Shown here: positions 6,154 through 14,565 of the stretch, piece by piece
Numbering within the stretch: position 1 is the stretch's first letter
Layout of the letters: every line of letters starts with the position of its first letter
Origin: a virus
DNA: 23,381 bases
Virus record (IMG/VR): IMGVR_UViG_3300043446_000407
Span: 1 to 23,381 of that record
Strand: one strand, 5' to 3'
The notes under the pieces: generated by a model
The model's database searches: none
Told to the model about the DNA's origin: nothing
What the model saw: the letters and a program-made list of their open reading frames with translations, nothing else
Position numbers and translations under genes: made by a program

Positions 6154-7596
6154 TTACTTCAACAGCGGGTTGTTGGCGTCCACGCCGCCGCCCGGGCCAG
6201 TGCCTTCAGCCGCCATACCAGTGGACACAAACTGGCCTTTGCGGTTCTCCATCAAACGAATGATGGTCTTGGCAGCTTCCTTGCGGATCTTCGTGGGCAT
6301 TGACGGATCGGCCAACTGACCAGCGGCCTCCTTGTAGGACTGCGTGTCCTTGTCGGACTGCGGCCCCTCGAAGCGCGGCACCATTTTGAGGACGATGTCG
6401 GCGATGGGCTTGAGCTTGCCGATGGCGATGTCGCCGGGCGTTGCCTGCCCAATCATCCGCGCGCCAACGTCGACCAAACGCCCCACGCCGCTGCCGGTGG
6501 ACTGATCAATCAGGCCGCCTTCTTTCACTGCGTCTTTCAGCTCAAACAGCGCCGTGTCGAGATCTCTCGACAACTGCTCACGTTGGCCGCGAGTCTTCTC
6601 AAACGTCGCGCTGGGCTTGCCCTTGAGCGCCACGGCTTCGCCGGTCGCGCTTTGCGCCGGGATGACTTGGCCGAACATGTTATACAACGTGACGTTGCCG
6701 GCCTCGTCGGTCGTGGTGTGTGCGACCTTGGTGGCTTCCTGCGACGCTGCGCGCGCCTGCTCCGGCGTGAGTCCTTTGGCCTGCCGGCCAATGATGCGGG
6801 TCGTCTTGGTGACCGGGTCGTACTCTTGCGTGAGGACGGCGCCGCCCACGTCGATGTTCGACACAGTCGGTTTGGACTCGCCGGGCGTAAGAGTCTTCGT
6901 GACCATCGAGCCGGGAACGACCGTAGCCGCGCCACCCAGCCCCGGGGTGGAAATGACGCGCAGTTGGCCGCCAACGTCTTGCGTTGTCAGCGTGGGCTTG
7001 TTCAGCTCCATGAACCGCTCGGTGCCGAGCTTGGACTGATTGAGCAGTTGCGCGAACGCCTGCGGGCCACGCTGGATCGCGTCTTGGATCCGCGCCATAG
7101 ATTGATCGGCCGTCACGCCGCGTGCGGCCAGCATAGGCCCCAACACGGGGTCACGGTGGTTGGCCTGATGCCACGCCAGATATTGCTGCGGCGCGCTGGG
7201 ATCGGTCGGATCAATCGTGTCCAAAAACGCGCGCGACTGCTTGAGCTTGGCGTCGACCAACTTTGTCTCGGCCTCGCTTTGCGCGAGTTGTTGCGTGCGC
7301 AGCTCGCCCAGTTTCTTTTCAACATCAGGCAGTTTGGCACCGACCCCGGAAGTGATCAGCGACCCACGCAGCTTGTTCATGTCGTACGCGCCCGTTTGGG
7401 GGTTGTACGCCTCTTGGTATGCGCGGCTCAAAGCATTCTGCGCGGCCTCTTCACGCTGCGCGGCGCCAAGCTGGAACTGCGCCAGCGCGTTCTGATTTTG
7501 CGCCTGCTGAAGAGCGGCGATCTTGCCGTACTGCGCCAGAGGATCAGTGATCTGGATCGGCTGGACGCCCATTGCGATTGCGGGATTGATCGGCAT
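6154..7596 (-). CDS. Ejection (internal virion) protein, gp20-like by position and size (480 aa)
   Basis: A long Gln/Ala-rich helical protein (N-terminal region QAQNQNALAQFQLGAAQREE, coiled-coil-like to about residue 120) followed by a Val/Thr-rich middle and a C-terminal domain with RFEGPQSDKDTQSYKEAAGQ. P22 gp20 is about 471 residues and lies between gp7 and gp16, as here. The ATG is preceded by AAGGAG. No enzymatic motif is visible. It likely assembles with its neighbours into the DNA ejection conduit. The C-terminal FEGPQSDKDTQSY pattern recurs in internal virion proteins of other phages that I recall. Confidence 0.65.
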   Translation of the reverse strand: MPINPAIAMGVQPIQITDPLAQYGKIAALQQAQNQNALAQFQLGAAQREEAAQNALSRAYQEAYNPQTGAYDMNKLRGSLITSGVGAKLPDVEKKLGELRTQQLAQSEAETKLVDAKLKQSRAFLDTIDPTDPSAPQQYLAWHQANHRDPVLGPMLAARGVTADQSMARIQDAIQRGPQAFAQLLNQSKLGTERFMELNKPTLTTQDVGGQLRVISTPGLGGAATVVPGSMVTKTLTPGESKPTVSNIDVGGAVLTQEYDPVTKTTRIIGRQAKGLTPEQARAASQEATKVAHTTTDEAGNVTLYNMFGQVIPAQSATGEAVALKGKPSATFEKTRGQREQLSRDLDTALFELKDAVKEGGLIDQSTGSGVGRLVDVGARMIGQATPGDIAIGKLKPIADIVLKMVPRFEGPQSDKDTQSYKEAAGQLADPSMPTKIRKEAAKTIIRLMENRKGQFVSTGMAAEGTGPGGGVDANNPLLK

Positions 7597-7605
7597 GATG
7601 TCTCC

Positions 7606-8337
7606 TTACGGGCCGGGCGGCGGGTTAGGCCCAACGGCGCCGGGGTTCTGGTAGGTGTAGTTGTACCCACCGAATCCCGGGGTGTAATTGAAGCCGGGTG
7701 GAGTACGCATCGCGTTCAGATAATTCTGACCCTGATAGTAATTCAACCCAGTGCCAAGCGCACTAGTGAGTGCGTTGGCGCCGCCTACATAGCCCGACGC
7801 GCGGGCGGCGCCTGCGGACTGCAAGGCTTCGCCGACGTTCTGGCCCATCTGGCCGGCGGCGCTCGTCAGAGTATTCGCAGAAGTCTGGCCGACGCCCGCC
7901 AACGCTTGCAAAGGCTGAAGCTGCGCCGCCCGTTCGGCCTGATAGCGATTGAAGGCGTTTTGGTACTCCTGCGAGGCCAGATCCTGCCCGAATCGTTGCG
8001 TGCCTTTCAACATGCTGCCCGACAACAAACCGCCCCGCGCGGCCGCCGACCGCTCCAGCGCCTTCATACCTTCTGACATTCGGAAAGCGTAGCCGGGGTC
8101 AGCTTGAAACTCTCCCATGCCAAACTTCTGGTATTCCGACATCGGAATCAGCTTGTTCAGCGCGGTGATGCCTGCCTGCCGCCACGGCTCTTGCAGTTGA
8201 ACCTGCCGTTCAAAAATCTCTTTCTGAACGTCGGCCGAACGATTAGCGGCCTCCGCTTGCGTGCTGGCGGCTTTGCTGGACGCAAGTCCACCGATGACGG
8301 CGCTGCCAACGACTGCGCCTGCTACCCAGAATGTCAT
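7606..8337 (-). CDS. Ejection / DNA transfer protein, gp7-like by position and size (243 aa)
   Basis: The N-terminal 20 residues (WVAGAVVGSAVIGGLAS) are hydrophobic and glycine-rich, then come a helical region (ANRSADVQKEIFERQVQLQEPW) and the stretch YQNAFNRYQAERAAQLQPLQ, widely seen in phage DNA-transfer/internal virion proteins. The last 35 residues are rich in Pro, Gly and Tyr and probably disordered. P22 gp7 has about 229 residues and the same position ahead of gp20 and gp16. GGAGG precedes the ATG, which overlaps the cupin stop as ATGA. Confidence 0.68.
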   Translation of the reverse strand: MTFWVAGAVVGSAVIGGLASSKAASTQAEAANRSADVQKEIFERQVQLQEPWRQAGITALNKLIPMSEYQKFGMGEFQADPGYAFRMSEGMKALERSAAARGGLLSGSMLKGTQRFGQDLASQEYQNAFNRYQAERAAQLQPLQALAGVGQTSANTLTSAAGQMGQNVGEALQSAGAARASGYVGGANALTSALGTGLNYYQGQNYLNAMRTPPGFNYTPGFGGYNYTYQNPGAVGPNPPPGP

Positions 8338-8798
8338 GGTGACACCTCCAGAAGTTCTTGTTTCAATACGTTGCCGGGGAGATAGTTGGTATTGTCTTCA
8401 ATTTCGACCAACTCGGCCTCAGCTTCTTCGACAGTTTGCGATTCGGTTGCGTGAAAGGTCATGCACAGCGCGTCCGTGACTGCGTACACAGCGCGCTTGG
8501 TGCCGGGCCTGCTTTGAAACAAATGCGGCCCGGTGACTTCTTGGACTTGTCCTTCGCCGTCAGTGATGGCGACCGTCCCCGACACGATGAGGTAGAAGTG
8601 TTCCTTCTTGTGCACCGCGCCGACGACCAAGACCCCCGCGTGGCGAAACACTTCCCGGCAGTACATGCCGCCGTGGAAGTAATGCTTCGTTTCGGGCTGG
8701 TACTGCGGCAGTTTGGACAGTTCGGCCTGTAGCGCGCCGATCTTCTGCTGCATCAGCCCGGCGAGCTGGCCGGGGTCTTGCGTCGTCACGTCACTCAC
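8334..8798 (-). CDS. Cupin-fold protein (154 aa) in the virion region
   Basis: The middle of the protein (residues about 40-116) reads like a small beta-barrel: KHYFHGGMYCREVF, then GAVHKKEHFYLIVSGTVAI and RPGTKRAVYAVTDALCMTFH. His63, Glu66 and His67 are candidate metal ligands of cupin motif 1. The N-terminus is helical (QLAGLMQQKIGALQAELSKL) and the C-terminus is acidic. It begins at a GTG overlapping the previous stop (GTGA) with only a weak ribosome site. P22 has gp14 (about 162 residues) at this position, ahead of gp7, but I see no sequence argument for homology. It might be a virion component or an enzyme acting on host sugars or small molecules. Confidence 0.6.
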   Translation of the reverse strand: MSDVTTQDPGQLAGLMQQKIGALQAELSKLPQYQPETKHYFHGGMYCREVFRHAGVLVVGAVHKKEHFYLIVSGTVAITDGEGQVQEVTGPHLFQSRPGTKRAVYAVTDALCMTFHATESQTVEEAEAELVEIEDNTNYLPGNVLKQELLEVSP

Positions 8799-9136
8799 GA
8801 TGTGATCTCGCGCCCGTTGGAGCGGATGTTGATGGACGACGCTACGCTTGCCAAAGTAGAGATGAAGCCGCCCGGGTCTAGCGCGACGCCAACGATCTCA
8901 GGGAACGTGTACGTCTCGGCAGGCTGAAGCGTCTTGGTCTTGACAATCAAGTTCTGATTGCCCGACGTGTCCCCGCTGGTGACGACGTTGACGCTGATGG
9001 ACGCCGCAGCCGCGCCGTAATTGGTCGCGGTGAACTTGTCCACAATCGTGGTGACGTTCGTCGCAGTGGTGTACTGCGTCGTTTGGGCGTTCTCCGCGAT
9101 TTTCGCGGGGATCAAAACTTTGACATACACGGCCAT
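8795..9136 (-). CDS. Hypothetical beta-rich virion protein (113 aa)
   Basis: A conserved-looking phage protein (pattern NAQTTQYTTATNVTTIVDKF, later LQPAETYTFPEIVGVALDPGG) with no cysteines and alternating hydrophobic residues suggesting a beta sandwich. AAGGAG lies ahead of the ATG. It sits between the fibre and the ejection genes and is probably a minor structural component. I do not know a named function. Confidence 0.65.
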   Translation of the reverse strand: MAVYVKVLIPAKIAENAQTTQYTTATNVTTIVDKFTATNYGAAAASISVNVVTSGDTSGNQNLIVKTKTLQPAETYTFPEIVGVALDPGGFISTLASVASSINIRSNGREITS

Positions 9137-9243
9137 AATAGGCTCCTTATTTCAATTTCCGCGCGTTGTTGGAGTTGAAAACTCACAATTTCGGCTGCGG
9201 CCTGATACTGACTGCGGGCAGAATCAATTTCTTTTACACGCAT
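9112..9243 (-). CDS. Small ORF (43 aa) coupled to the fibre gene
   Basis: The ATG at 9243 overlaps the fibre stop as TAATG, allowing re-initiation. The first 30 residues (MRVKEIDSARSQYQAAAEIV) form an amphipathic helix similar to short helical proteins often found after tail fibres. The 3' end overlaps the next gene by 25 bases in another frame, and the final residues (LLWPCMSKF) simply read through that gene's ribosome site and start. Filling the otherwise empty 106-base gap supports it; there is no strong Shine-Dalgarno. Confidence 0.5.
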   Translation of the reverse strand: MRVKEIDSARSQYQAAAEIVSFQLQQRAEIEIRSLLWPCMSKF

Positions 9244-12161
9244 TATGGCCCCGCATCGCGCCAAGCGCCACCGCTGTAGAAGTACAGTTTGTTGTTGGTG
9301 GTGTTCACGACAATCGGGGCCATGCCCGTGATGGTCGTCGGTGTGCCCGTAGGCGTCCCTGCGCACGTTGGCACATACAGGAACCCGTCTGTGGCAGTCG
9401 TGGCGAGCGCCGCAGACGGCCCGGCAACAAAGTTACCTGTGCTGGTGATGCGCCCGCGTTCCACCCCGTTGGTGGAGAAAATAATCGCCAGCGCCTGAGT
9501 CTGGCTGATAATAGTATTGCCTGCGGTATCGACGCCAAAATAGCTGCCGTTAAGGCCGGTATTACTGTTTCCGACCGCCATAACCGTCTGCGTAGCGCCA
9601 GTGCGGTATAGGTTTAGTCTTTGCGTCGGGGCGTTACCGTCGGCCAGCCCGAGGTTGGAACCGTCGAAATATGCGTTGGTGCTGGTCGTCAGCACCTTGG
9701 AGGCGTTGAGGTACGCAACGCTGTTGGCGGTGCCGCCGTTGAGCGTGACGGTGCTGGAGGTTGTCAGCGTCGTGAAAGCGCCCGAGGCCGGCGTGGTGGC
9801 GCCTACCGTGCCGTTGATGTTGATGCTGGCCGTGCCGGTCAGATTGGTCACAGTGCCCGACGAAGGCGTGCCCAAGGCGCCGCCATTCACCACAAACGCC
9901 CCAGCGGTGCCAGTATTGACCCCCAGTGCCGTTACGACGCCGGTGCCCGTGGTTATTGTAGAAGGCGCAGCGCCCGCCCCGCCGCCAACCATGAGCGCGT
10001 TGGCGGCCAGCAGCGCCGAGCTGGTCATAGCCGTCGTGCTGCTGAAGTACGGAATACCGCCCGAAGTGCCGCTGCTCAACCCTGTGCCGCCTCGGCTAAC
10101 AGCAAGCTGCCCTGTCCATCCCAACGTCAAGGAAGTGGCCGCCAACAGCGCGGTCGTAGGAGAGCCGCCCAGCGTCAGAGTCACGTTGGTGTCGTCGACC
10201 TTGGTCAACGCCGCCGCAGTAACGCCGATGGTCGGCGTCAGGCCGCCCGTGGACGTGATCGGCGCCGTGGCACCCACCGAAGTAACGTAGGACAGCGACG
10301 GGATGTCAGCGGCCACTAACGCACGGAACGTCGGCGCAGCCGCCGCGCCCGTGGTGGGGCCGGCCAGAACGTAGTTGGCGGTCTTGGTGCCGTAAGGATT
10401 CTGGGTGTCGCCGTAGCCAGATGCCAGACTGATGGCCGGCGTCGTGCCACCACTGGAGACAATTGGCGACGTCCCTGTGACGGACGTCACATAAGTGCCC
10501 GCCGGCTGTTTGTTGTTGAACGTGTTCCAGTCGGTCGACGACAGATAGCCGTTGGTTGACGTGGTGGCCTGCGTGATCGCCAGCGTGCCGGCCGAATAGG
10601 TCAGCGGGGCGCTGACGGTTGCGGCGGCAATCGCCGTGCCGTTGCCGTACAGCAGGCCGGTGATACTGGTCGAGAGCGTGATGGCCGGCGTGGTTGTCGC
10701 GGTGGCGACAGTACCAGCGAAGCCGTTGGCAGACACAACCGAGACGCTGGTGACTGTGCCGCCGCTGCCAGTGGCCGAAATCGAGATGCCACCAGCAGAA
10801 TTGGTGATGGTTACGCCGCTGCCAGCGGTCAAGTTGGCGACCGTGTAGTCAGTGCCATTACCGATCAGGAGCTGGCCGTTGGTCGGCGTTGTGCTGACGC
10901 CCGTGCCACCCCTGCTTACGCCAAGCTGACCTGTCCAGCCCAGCGTGAGAGAGGCTGCGTTTAACAAGGCGGTCGAAGCGCTGCCACCTAAAGTCAGCGT
11001 GACATTGGTGTCGTCGGTTTTCGTCAGCGCGGCCGGGCTGGCCCACTGTGGCGCGGTGGCGCCGCTGTTGACCTTGAGGTATTGACCAGCCGTGCCGATG
11101 CCGAGGAACGTCGTGGTGTCGGGCGCGGATTGGTACGGCACCGAGCCGGCAACACCGCCGGCCAGATTGGTGGCCGTGCCAACGACAACCGCCGTTGGCG
11201 CGACGTTCTTCCAGTAGCCCAGCGCACTGTCGTACTGAATGATGTTCTTGTCGACCAACGCGCTGAATTGCACGTTGCTGTCAGTACCACCAAGAGTAGA
11301 GCCGGGTGAAATGCGGATGCTCATTGACCCCGACCCGGCGGTCGCGGCATTGATGACTTCACCAAGGTAAGTCTTCTGATTCGGCGCAGACGGTTTGGTC
11401 TTGGTCATGCTCCCGACGTAAGCCGGGTTGTAATACAGCGGGTCACCATCAGCCCATGTTTCACCCACACTGCTGCCGGTAGTGTTGAACCCGCGCAAGA
11501 CGCCGCTGACTTGAATCAAACCAAAGCCGTTGAGGGCGATACTTTCGGCAGCGATGCCGACGATCTGGTTTGGGTCGGCCAGTGCCAGCGGTGTGGGCGC
11601 GGCCGTGATGACGCCCGACGCACCTACAGCGCCAGTGTGATAGCAGACCTGTCCTTTGGTGATCGCCGATGATGCTTTGACGTAGACATATTCAGATTCG
11701 CCGATGCGTATCAGGACGTTGGCCGTAGCCTGTACGCCCATCGTCGTGCCGCCGTCCCAGTACATGCTGCCCACAGCGGTGGGCACTGGAGATGGTGAGG
11801 TGTTGAACGTCAGCCACGGCACGTTGTCCTGCTGAAGCGGCGCCATCGTGCCGAACTGCGGCTCACGGCCCATCTCCAGACCGTACACCTGCTTTTGAAG
11901 CTCGGCGTAGTCAGAACGCAGGTCTTCATTGGTAGGCGCGGCATTGATGTCCGGGCTGTTGGAAGGGGGTACTTCCGCAGTGTTCCCGATAGGGCCGTAC
12001 TGCACGTCCAGCAGCGAGATCTGGTTGCTGCCGTTTCCAACAAGCTGAAAAAGATTGGCGAAAAACCGATACCACTCACGCGAGATCAAGCCCGTCCGCG
12101 CGTCCGTCAACGGGACGCGCGGCGGCGTGATGTTGGTGATGTTGATCGGATTGTTAGGCAT
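9243..12161 (-). CDS. Large tail fibre protein with internal repeats (972 aa)
   Basis: The N-terminus (ARTGLISREWYRFFANLFQL, residues 21-40) is typical of phage fibre attachment ends, followed by a coiled-coil stretch near 80-95. The body is Gly/Thr/Ser/Ala-rich beta structure with an internal duplication: residues 378-423 and 651-696 share DDTNVTLTLGGS and SLTLGWTGQL and RGGTG. GYLSSTDWNTFNNKQPAGTY (538-557) is a motif common in fibres. The C-terminus is small and compact (NKLYFYSGGAWRD). It overlaps the gp10-like gene by 8 bases and takes the place of the P22 needle gp26, though it is four times longer. No chaperone or enzyme domain seen. It could be a needle-fibre or a lateral fibre. Confidence 0.8.
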   Translation of the reverse strand: MPNNPINITNITPPRVPLTDARTGLISREWYRFFANLFQLVGNGSNQISLLDVQYGPIGNTAEVPPSNSPDINAAPTNEDLRSDYAELQKQVYGLEMGREPQFGTMAPLQQDNVPWLTFNTSPSPVPTAVGSMYWDGGTTMGVQATANVLIRIGESEYVYVKASSAITKGQVCYHTGAVGASGVITAAPTPLALADPNQIVGIAAESIALNGFGLIQVSGVLRGFNTTGSSVGETWADGDPLYYNPAYVGSMTKTKPSAPNQKTYLGEVINAATAGSGSMSIRISPGSTLGGTDSNVQFSALVDKNIIQYDSALGYWKNVAPTAVVVGTATNLAGGVAGSVPYQSAPDTTTFLGIGTAGQYLKVNSGATAPQWASPAALTKTDDTNVTLTLGGSASTALLNAASLTLGWTGQLGVSRGGTGVSTTPTNGQLLIGNGTDYTVANLTAGSGVTITNSAGGISISATGSGGTVTSVSVVSANGFAGTVATATTTPAITLSTSITGLLYGNGTAIAAATVSAPLTYSAGTLAITQATTSTNGYLSSTDWNTFNNKQPAGTYVTSVTGTSPIVSSGGTTPAISLASGYGDTQNPYGTKTANYVLAGPTTGAAAAPTFRALVAADIPSLSYVTSVGATAPITSTGGLTPTIGVTAAALTKVDDTNVTLTLGGSPTTALLAATSLTLGWTGQLAVSRGGTGLSSGTSGGIPYFSSTTAMTSSALLAANALMVGGGAGAAPSTITTGTGVVTALGVNTGTAGAFVVNGGALGTPSSGTVTNLTGTASININGTVGATTPASGAFTTLTTSSTVTLNGGTANSVAYLNASKVLTTSTNAYFDGSNLGLADGNAPTQRLNLYRTGATQTVMAVGNSNTGLNGSYFGVDTAGNTIISQTQALAIIFSTNGVERGRITSTGNFVAGPSAALATTATDGFLYVPTCAGTPTGTPTTITGMAPIVVNTTNNKLYFYSGGAWRDAGP
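10074..10211 (-). repeat. Fibre internal repeat, copy 2
   Basis: Codes for residues 651-696 of the 972-aa fibre; shares DDTNVTLTLGGS, SLTLGWTGQL and SRGGTG with the copy at 10893-11030. The DNA is similar but not identical. Confidence 0.75.
10893..11030 (-). repeat. Fibre internal repeat, copy 1
   Basis: Codes for residues 378-423 of the 972-aa fibre and is the partner of the copy at 10074-10211. The copies are separated by about 820 bases of coding DNA. Confidence 0.75.
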
Positions 12162-13587
12162 TGGTCGGGGTCACATACAGCTCCGCGCCCATGATAGCGA
12201 GCTTCACTGGATCAGTGCCCGACACTTCATACACGCGGTCGCGGATTTGATTGGTCATGCCCAAACGACGCCAGATCGTGCGGTATCCGTACTGCCCGAT
12301 CTTGCCCATCTTCTTCCAATGCTCATATGACCAAGTGTGGCCGCCGTTGTCGCTCCAACGCAGCATGACCTCAGGGTCGTTGCCTTGGCCTTGGTTGATG
12401 CCGACACCCGTTTCGCAATCGAGCTGGAGAGTGTGTTGCGCCGAGCGCTTGAGGTTGTTGGCCCCGGTCGGCAGCGCGCGCCACGTCCGATACCAGCGTT
12501 GGATTTGATCGTCGTCCTTGTAGTAGTCAAGGTCGAATTCGTAGATGCGCCCGTCTTTGTAATCGCCCACCACAACCATGTTGTTGTAGAAGACTTGGCA
12601 GTTGCTGCGATGGCGCGTCCAACTGCCGTTGTTCCACCCAGCGCGCTCATGCCATGCGTTGGTGGCGACGTCGTACACCCATGTCGTGTTGGCGCTGGGG
12701 AAGATCAGCACATAGAAGCTATGGCCGTCCTGCTGGTAGGTGTAGGCGATTGCGTCCGACATGGTGCCGTACTGCTGGATCTGCCACTCAACCGCATGTG
12801 TGCTAATGCGCGTCCCGGTGTAGCCGTTGGCGCGGTAGACGATACCTTGGCCGCGAGCGTCTTGGCCGAGCCAGAAGATGCCGTTATCCATCTTGGCGAT
12901 GGAGTACGGCGCCACGCAGCCGATCTCGTTGAACGCACCTTGGATGCGCTGAAGGGGAAAATCCAGCAGGCCGGCGTTGTACCAAACCTCCACCGATGTG
13001 GTGCCGAACAGCCAGACCTCTCGGTGGTCTACGATGAGCCCCACCACGCCATCAGGCGAGCCCTCAGCGCTGGCGAAGTCCAACGGGTCAACCGATGTGC
13101 CATCCAGCAGGCTTGTGATCCAGAAACGCTGGCTGTTGGGCTCATTGAATACGAAGTACCCGTCCAAATAGCCCACAGTAACCGCGCCGGGGAAGTCCGG
13201 GTCGGTTATCTGCGCGAAGGCGTTGGTCTGCGTGTTGTAGATGTAGCCCTGCGGGTTGGCGGCGATGAAGATCTGCGTGCCGTTGTCGCTGATGCTGACC
13301 GGGCTCGGCGAGTTGGCTATCGTGCCCAGAGGCGTGGCAACATACGCGCTGCTGACTTTGTACAGAGTCGGCCCGCTGACAACGTACAGATACCCGCCAA
13401 GCTGCCACAGGCCGCGAATAGGCCCTGTGCCAACTTCGGTGAGCTTGCGCAGCCCCGGCGCGCGCATGAGAAAGCCCGGCTCCTTGCCGCCCTCGGGGAT
13501 GACCTCGGGGAACATGTTGATCATCCGCGCGTCGGCCGCGTTGACCGAGCGCGTGACGTAGGTGGCCCCAAGGATCGGCGTTTTCAT
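12154..13587 (-). CDS. P22 gp10-like packaged DNA stabilization protein (tail hub)
   Basis: At 477 residues it matches P22 gp10 (about 472). The N-terminus ATYVTRSVNAADARMINMFP and then GFLMRAPGLRKL is the recognisable opening of this family, where successive beta-propeller-like strands follow (IRGLWQLGGYLYVVSG, FWLGQDARGQGIVYRANGY). It binds below the gp4 ring and plugs the portal channel after packaging. The ATG overlaps the gp4-like stop as TGATG. The order gp4-gp10 is conserved with P22. Confidence 0.88.
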   Translation of the reverse strand: MKTPILGATYVTRSVNAADARMINMFPEVIPEGGKEPGFLMRAPGLRKLTEVGTGPIRGLWQLGGYLYVVSGPTLYKVSSAYVATPLGTIANSPSPVSISDNGTQIFIAANPQGYIYNTQTNAFAQITDPDFPGAVTVGYLDGYFVFNEPNSQRFWITSLLDGTSVDPLDFASAEGSPDGVVGLIVDHREVWLFGTTSVEVWYNAGLLDFPLQRIQGAFNEIGCVAPYSIAKMDNGIFWLGQDARGQGIVYRANGYTGTRISTHAVEWQIQQYGTMSDAIAYTYQQDGHSFYVLIFPSANTTWVYDVATNAWHERAGWNNGSWTRHRSNCQVFYNNMVVVGDYKDGRIYEFDLDYYKDDDQIQRWYRTWRALPTGANNLKRSAQHTLQLDCETGVGINQGQGNDPEVMLRWSDNGGHTWSYEHWKKMGKIGQYGYRTIWRRLGMTNQIRDRVYEVSGTDPVKLAIMGAELYVTPTNA

Positions 13588-14306
13588 CAGAAGTTGTTGG
13601 CGTAGATGTTGTAACGCTGACGAGTCGCCACAATCGGGTACGGGATCGCCATCAGATCATTCGGGTTGTTGATACGCTTGAGGTTGCGCTTGCTGGTCAT
13701 CGCAATGCGCGTGACCTGCGGCGAAGGCTCGACGCCGAATTCCGGCGCTAGCTCCATCGCCAAGTTGTAGCGGAAAGCGCGCAGATAGCCCGGCGGGAAG
13801 TAGATGTCGGTGGCAACGCTGGCGACTTCCGCAAGCGTCTCCACCGAAATGATGTGCCATTCCAATGCCTTGATGGGCACAGGATAGACCGTCAATTCCA
13901 TGTCGGGGAACGTATTGTTCACCCACATGACTTGAGGGTACGTTGACGTCACGGTCTTGAACGCAATGCCGTCGTACTGCTGCTGGTTGATCAGCTTGAC
14001 GCCAAACGATAGCCCCGAGGACGGGTCTTTGAAGTAGGTGGCGTCGTCGATCTCAATCGGGCGGTTGCCGACAAAGTCCCCGGTCGGGCCAATCGTGCGC
14101 GACTTTTCGTAGGCGGGCCAAGTGAAGACCTGATCCTGCGTGCTAAACACCGACAGACGTTCAGTGTCCCAAGACTGAATCATCTGGTTCATCGCCATGA
14201 TCGAGTCTTGCATCGTGTCGGCAGAAGGCTCTTCACCTTCAGCCAACTGGCCGATCAGACGCAGCGATCCTTTGATGAGTTCGCCGGCGGTAGCAGAGGT
14301 GGTCAT
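13587..14306 (-). CDS. P22 gp4-like head completion / tail accessory factor
   Basis: A 239-residue protein whose start (AGELIKGSLRLIGQLAEGEE, SMAMNQ-type helix MNQMIQSWDTERLSVF) follows the tail accessory factor pattern: a helix, a turn and a helix that build a ring under the portal. The C-terminal helices (PPGYLRAFRYNLAMELAPEF) match as well. P22 gp4 is shorter (about 166) and some members also have muralytic activity; no catalytic motif is evident here. It lies directly before the gp10-like gene and overlaps the upstream 75-aa gene (ATGA). Confidence 0.85.
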   Translation of the reverse strand: MTTSATAGELIKGSLRLIGQLAEGEEPSADTMQDSIMAMNQMIQSWDTERLSVFSTQDQVFTWPAYEKSRTIGPTGDFVGNRPIEIDDATYFKDPSSGLSFGVKLINQQQYDGIAFKTVTSTYPQVMWVNNTFPDMELTVYPVPIKALEWHIISVETLAEVASVATDIYFPPGYLRAFRYNLAMELAPEFGVEPSPQVTRIAMTSKRNLKRINNPNDLMAIPYPIVATRQRYNIYANNF

Positions 14307-14530
14307 TCCGTGGCCTCCTTAGGCCGACGCCCACGGCGGCGCGGCAGTTGATTTACAGGTTCGGCCGGAACGGGTTCGGGGGCAGCAGGCGCCTCGGGCT
14401 CGTCTTGCGGCTCGTTTGCGTCGCTGGGGTCGAACTCCTCCCAGCCGTCTTGAATATCATTCTCGGCTTCCATCTCAGAAGTTGCAACCTTGGCGCCGTG
14501 AATGGGGTGTCGAAGGTAAATGACGGCCAT
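14303..14530 (-). CDS. Small acidic protein with basic tail (75 aa)
   Basis: Begins MAVIYLRHPIHGAKVATSEM, a start I recall in small proteins located between coat and gp4 genes in several phages. The centre (residues 30-60) is rich in Asp, Glu, Pro and Ala and probably disordered, and the end is RRRGRRPKEATE, resembling an AT-hook-like basic motif (RGRRPK). There is no Shine-Dalgarno before the ATG; instead a strong hairpin ends 8 bases upstream. Possibly a minor virion or assembly protein. Function unknown. Confidence 0.65.
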   Translation of the reverse strand: MAVIYLRHPIHGAKVATSEMEAENDIQDGWEEFDPSDANEPQDEPEAPAAPEPVPAEPVNQLPRRRGRRPKEATE

Positions 14531-14538
14531 GATTTAGG

Positions 14539-14561
14539 CAGGGGGCCGGTCGGGCCCCCTG
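14539..14561 (-). terminator. Perfect 9-bp GC hairpin between two virion genes
   Basis: Arms CAGGGGGCC (14561-14553) and GGCCCCCTG (14547-14539) pair perfectly around a 5-base loop. No T-run follows, so it may pause polymerase or protect message ends rather than terminate. It stands just upstream of the 75-aa gene. Confidence 0.5.
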
Positions 14562-14565
14562 TGGT

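Noticed and set aside
6583-8076. 497-codon plus-strand frame opposite the ejection genes
   Set aside because: Antisense shadow; spans three minus-strand gene junctions without any sensible motif.
9601-10319. Two long plus frames opposite the fibre
   Set aside because: They mirror the repetitive Thr/Gly/Ala codons of the fibre gene and have no ribosome sites.
9243-12161. Fibre repeats as a possible CRISPR or VNTR array
   Set aside because: Only two diverged 46-residue copies far apart, in frame and coding; no regular spacers.
12337-13605. 422-codon plus-strand frame opposite the gp10-like gene
   Set aside because: Antisense shadow of a gene with clear P22 gp10 features.
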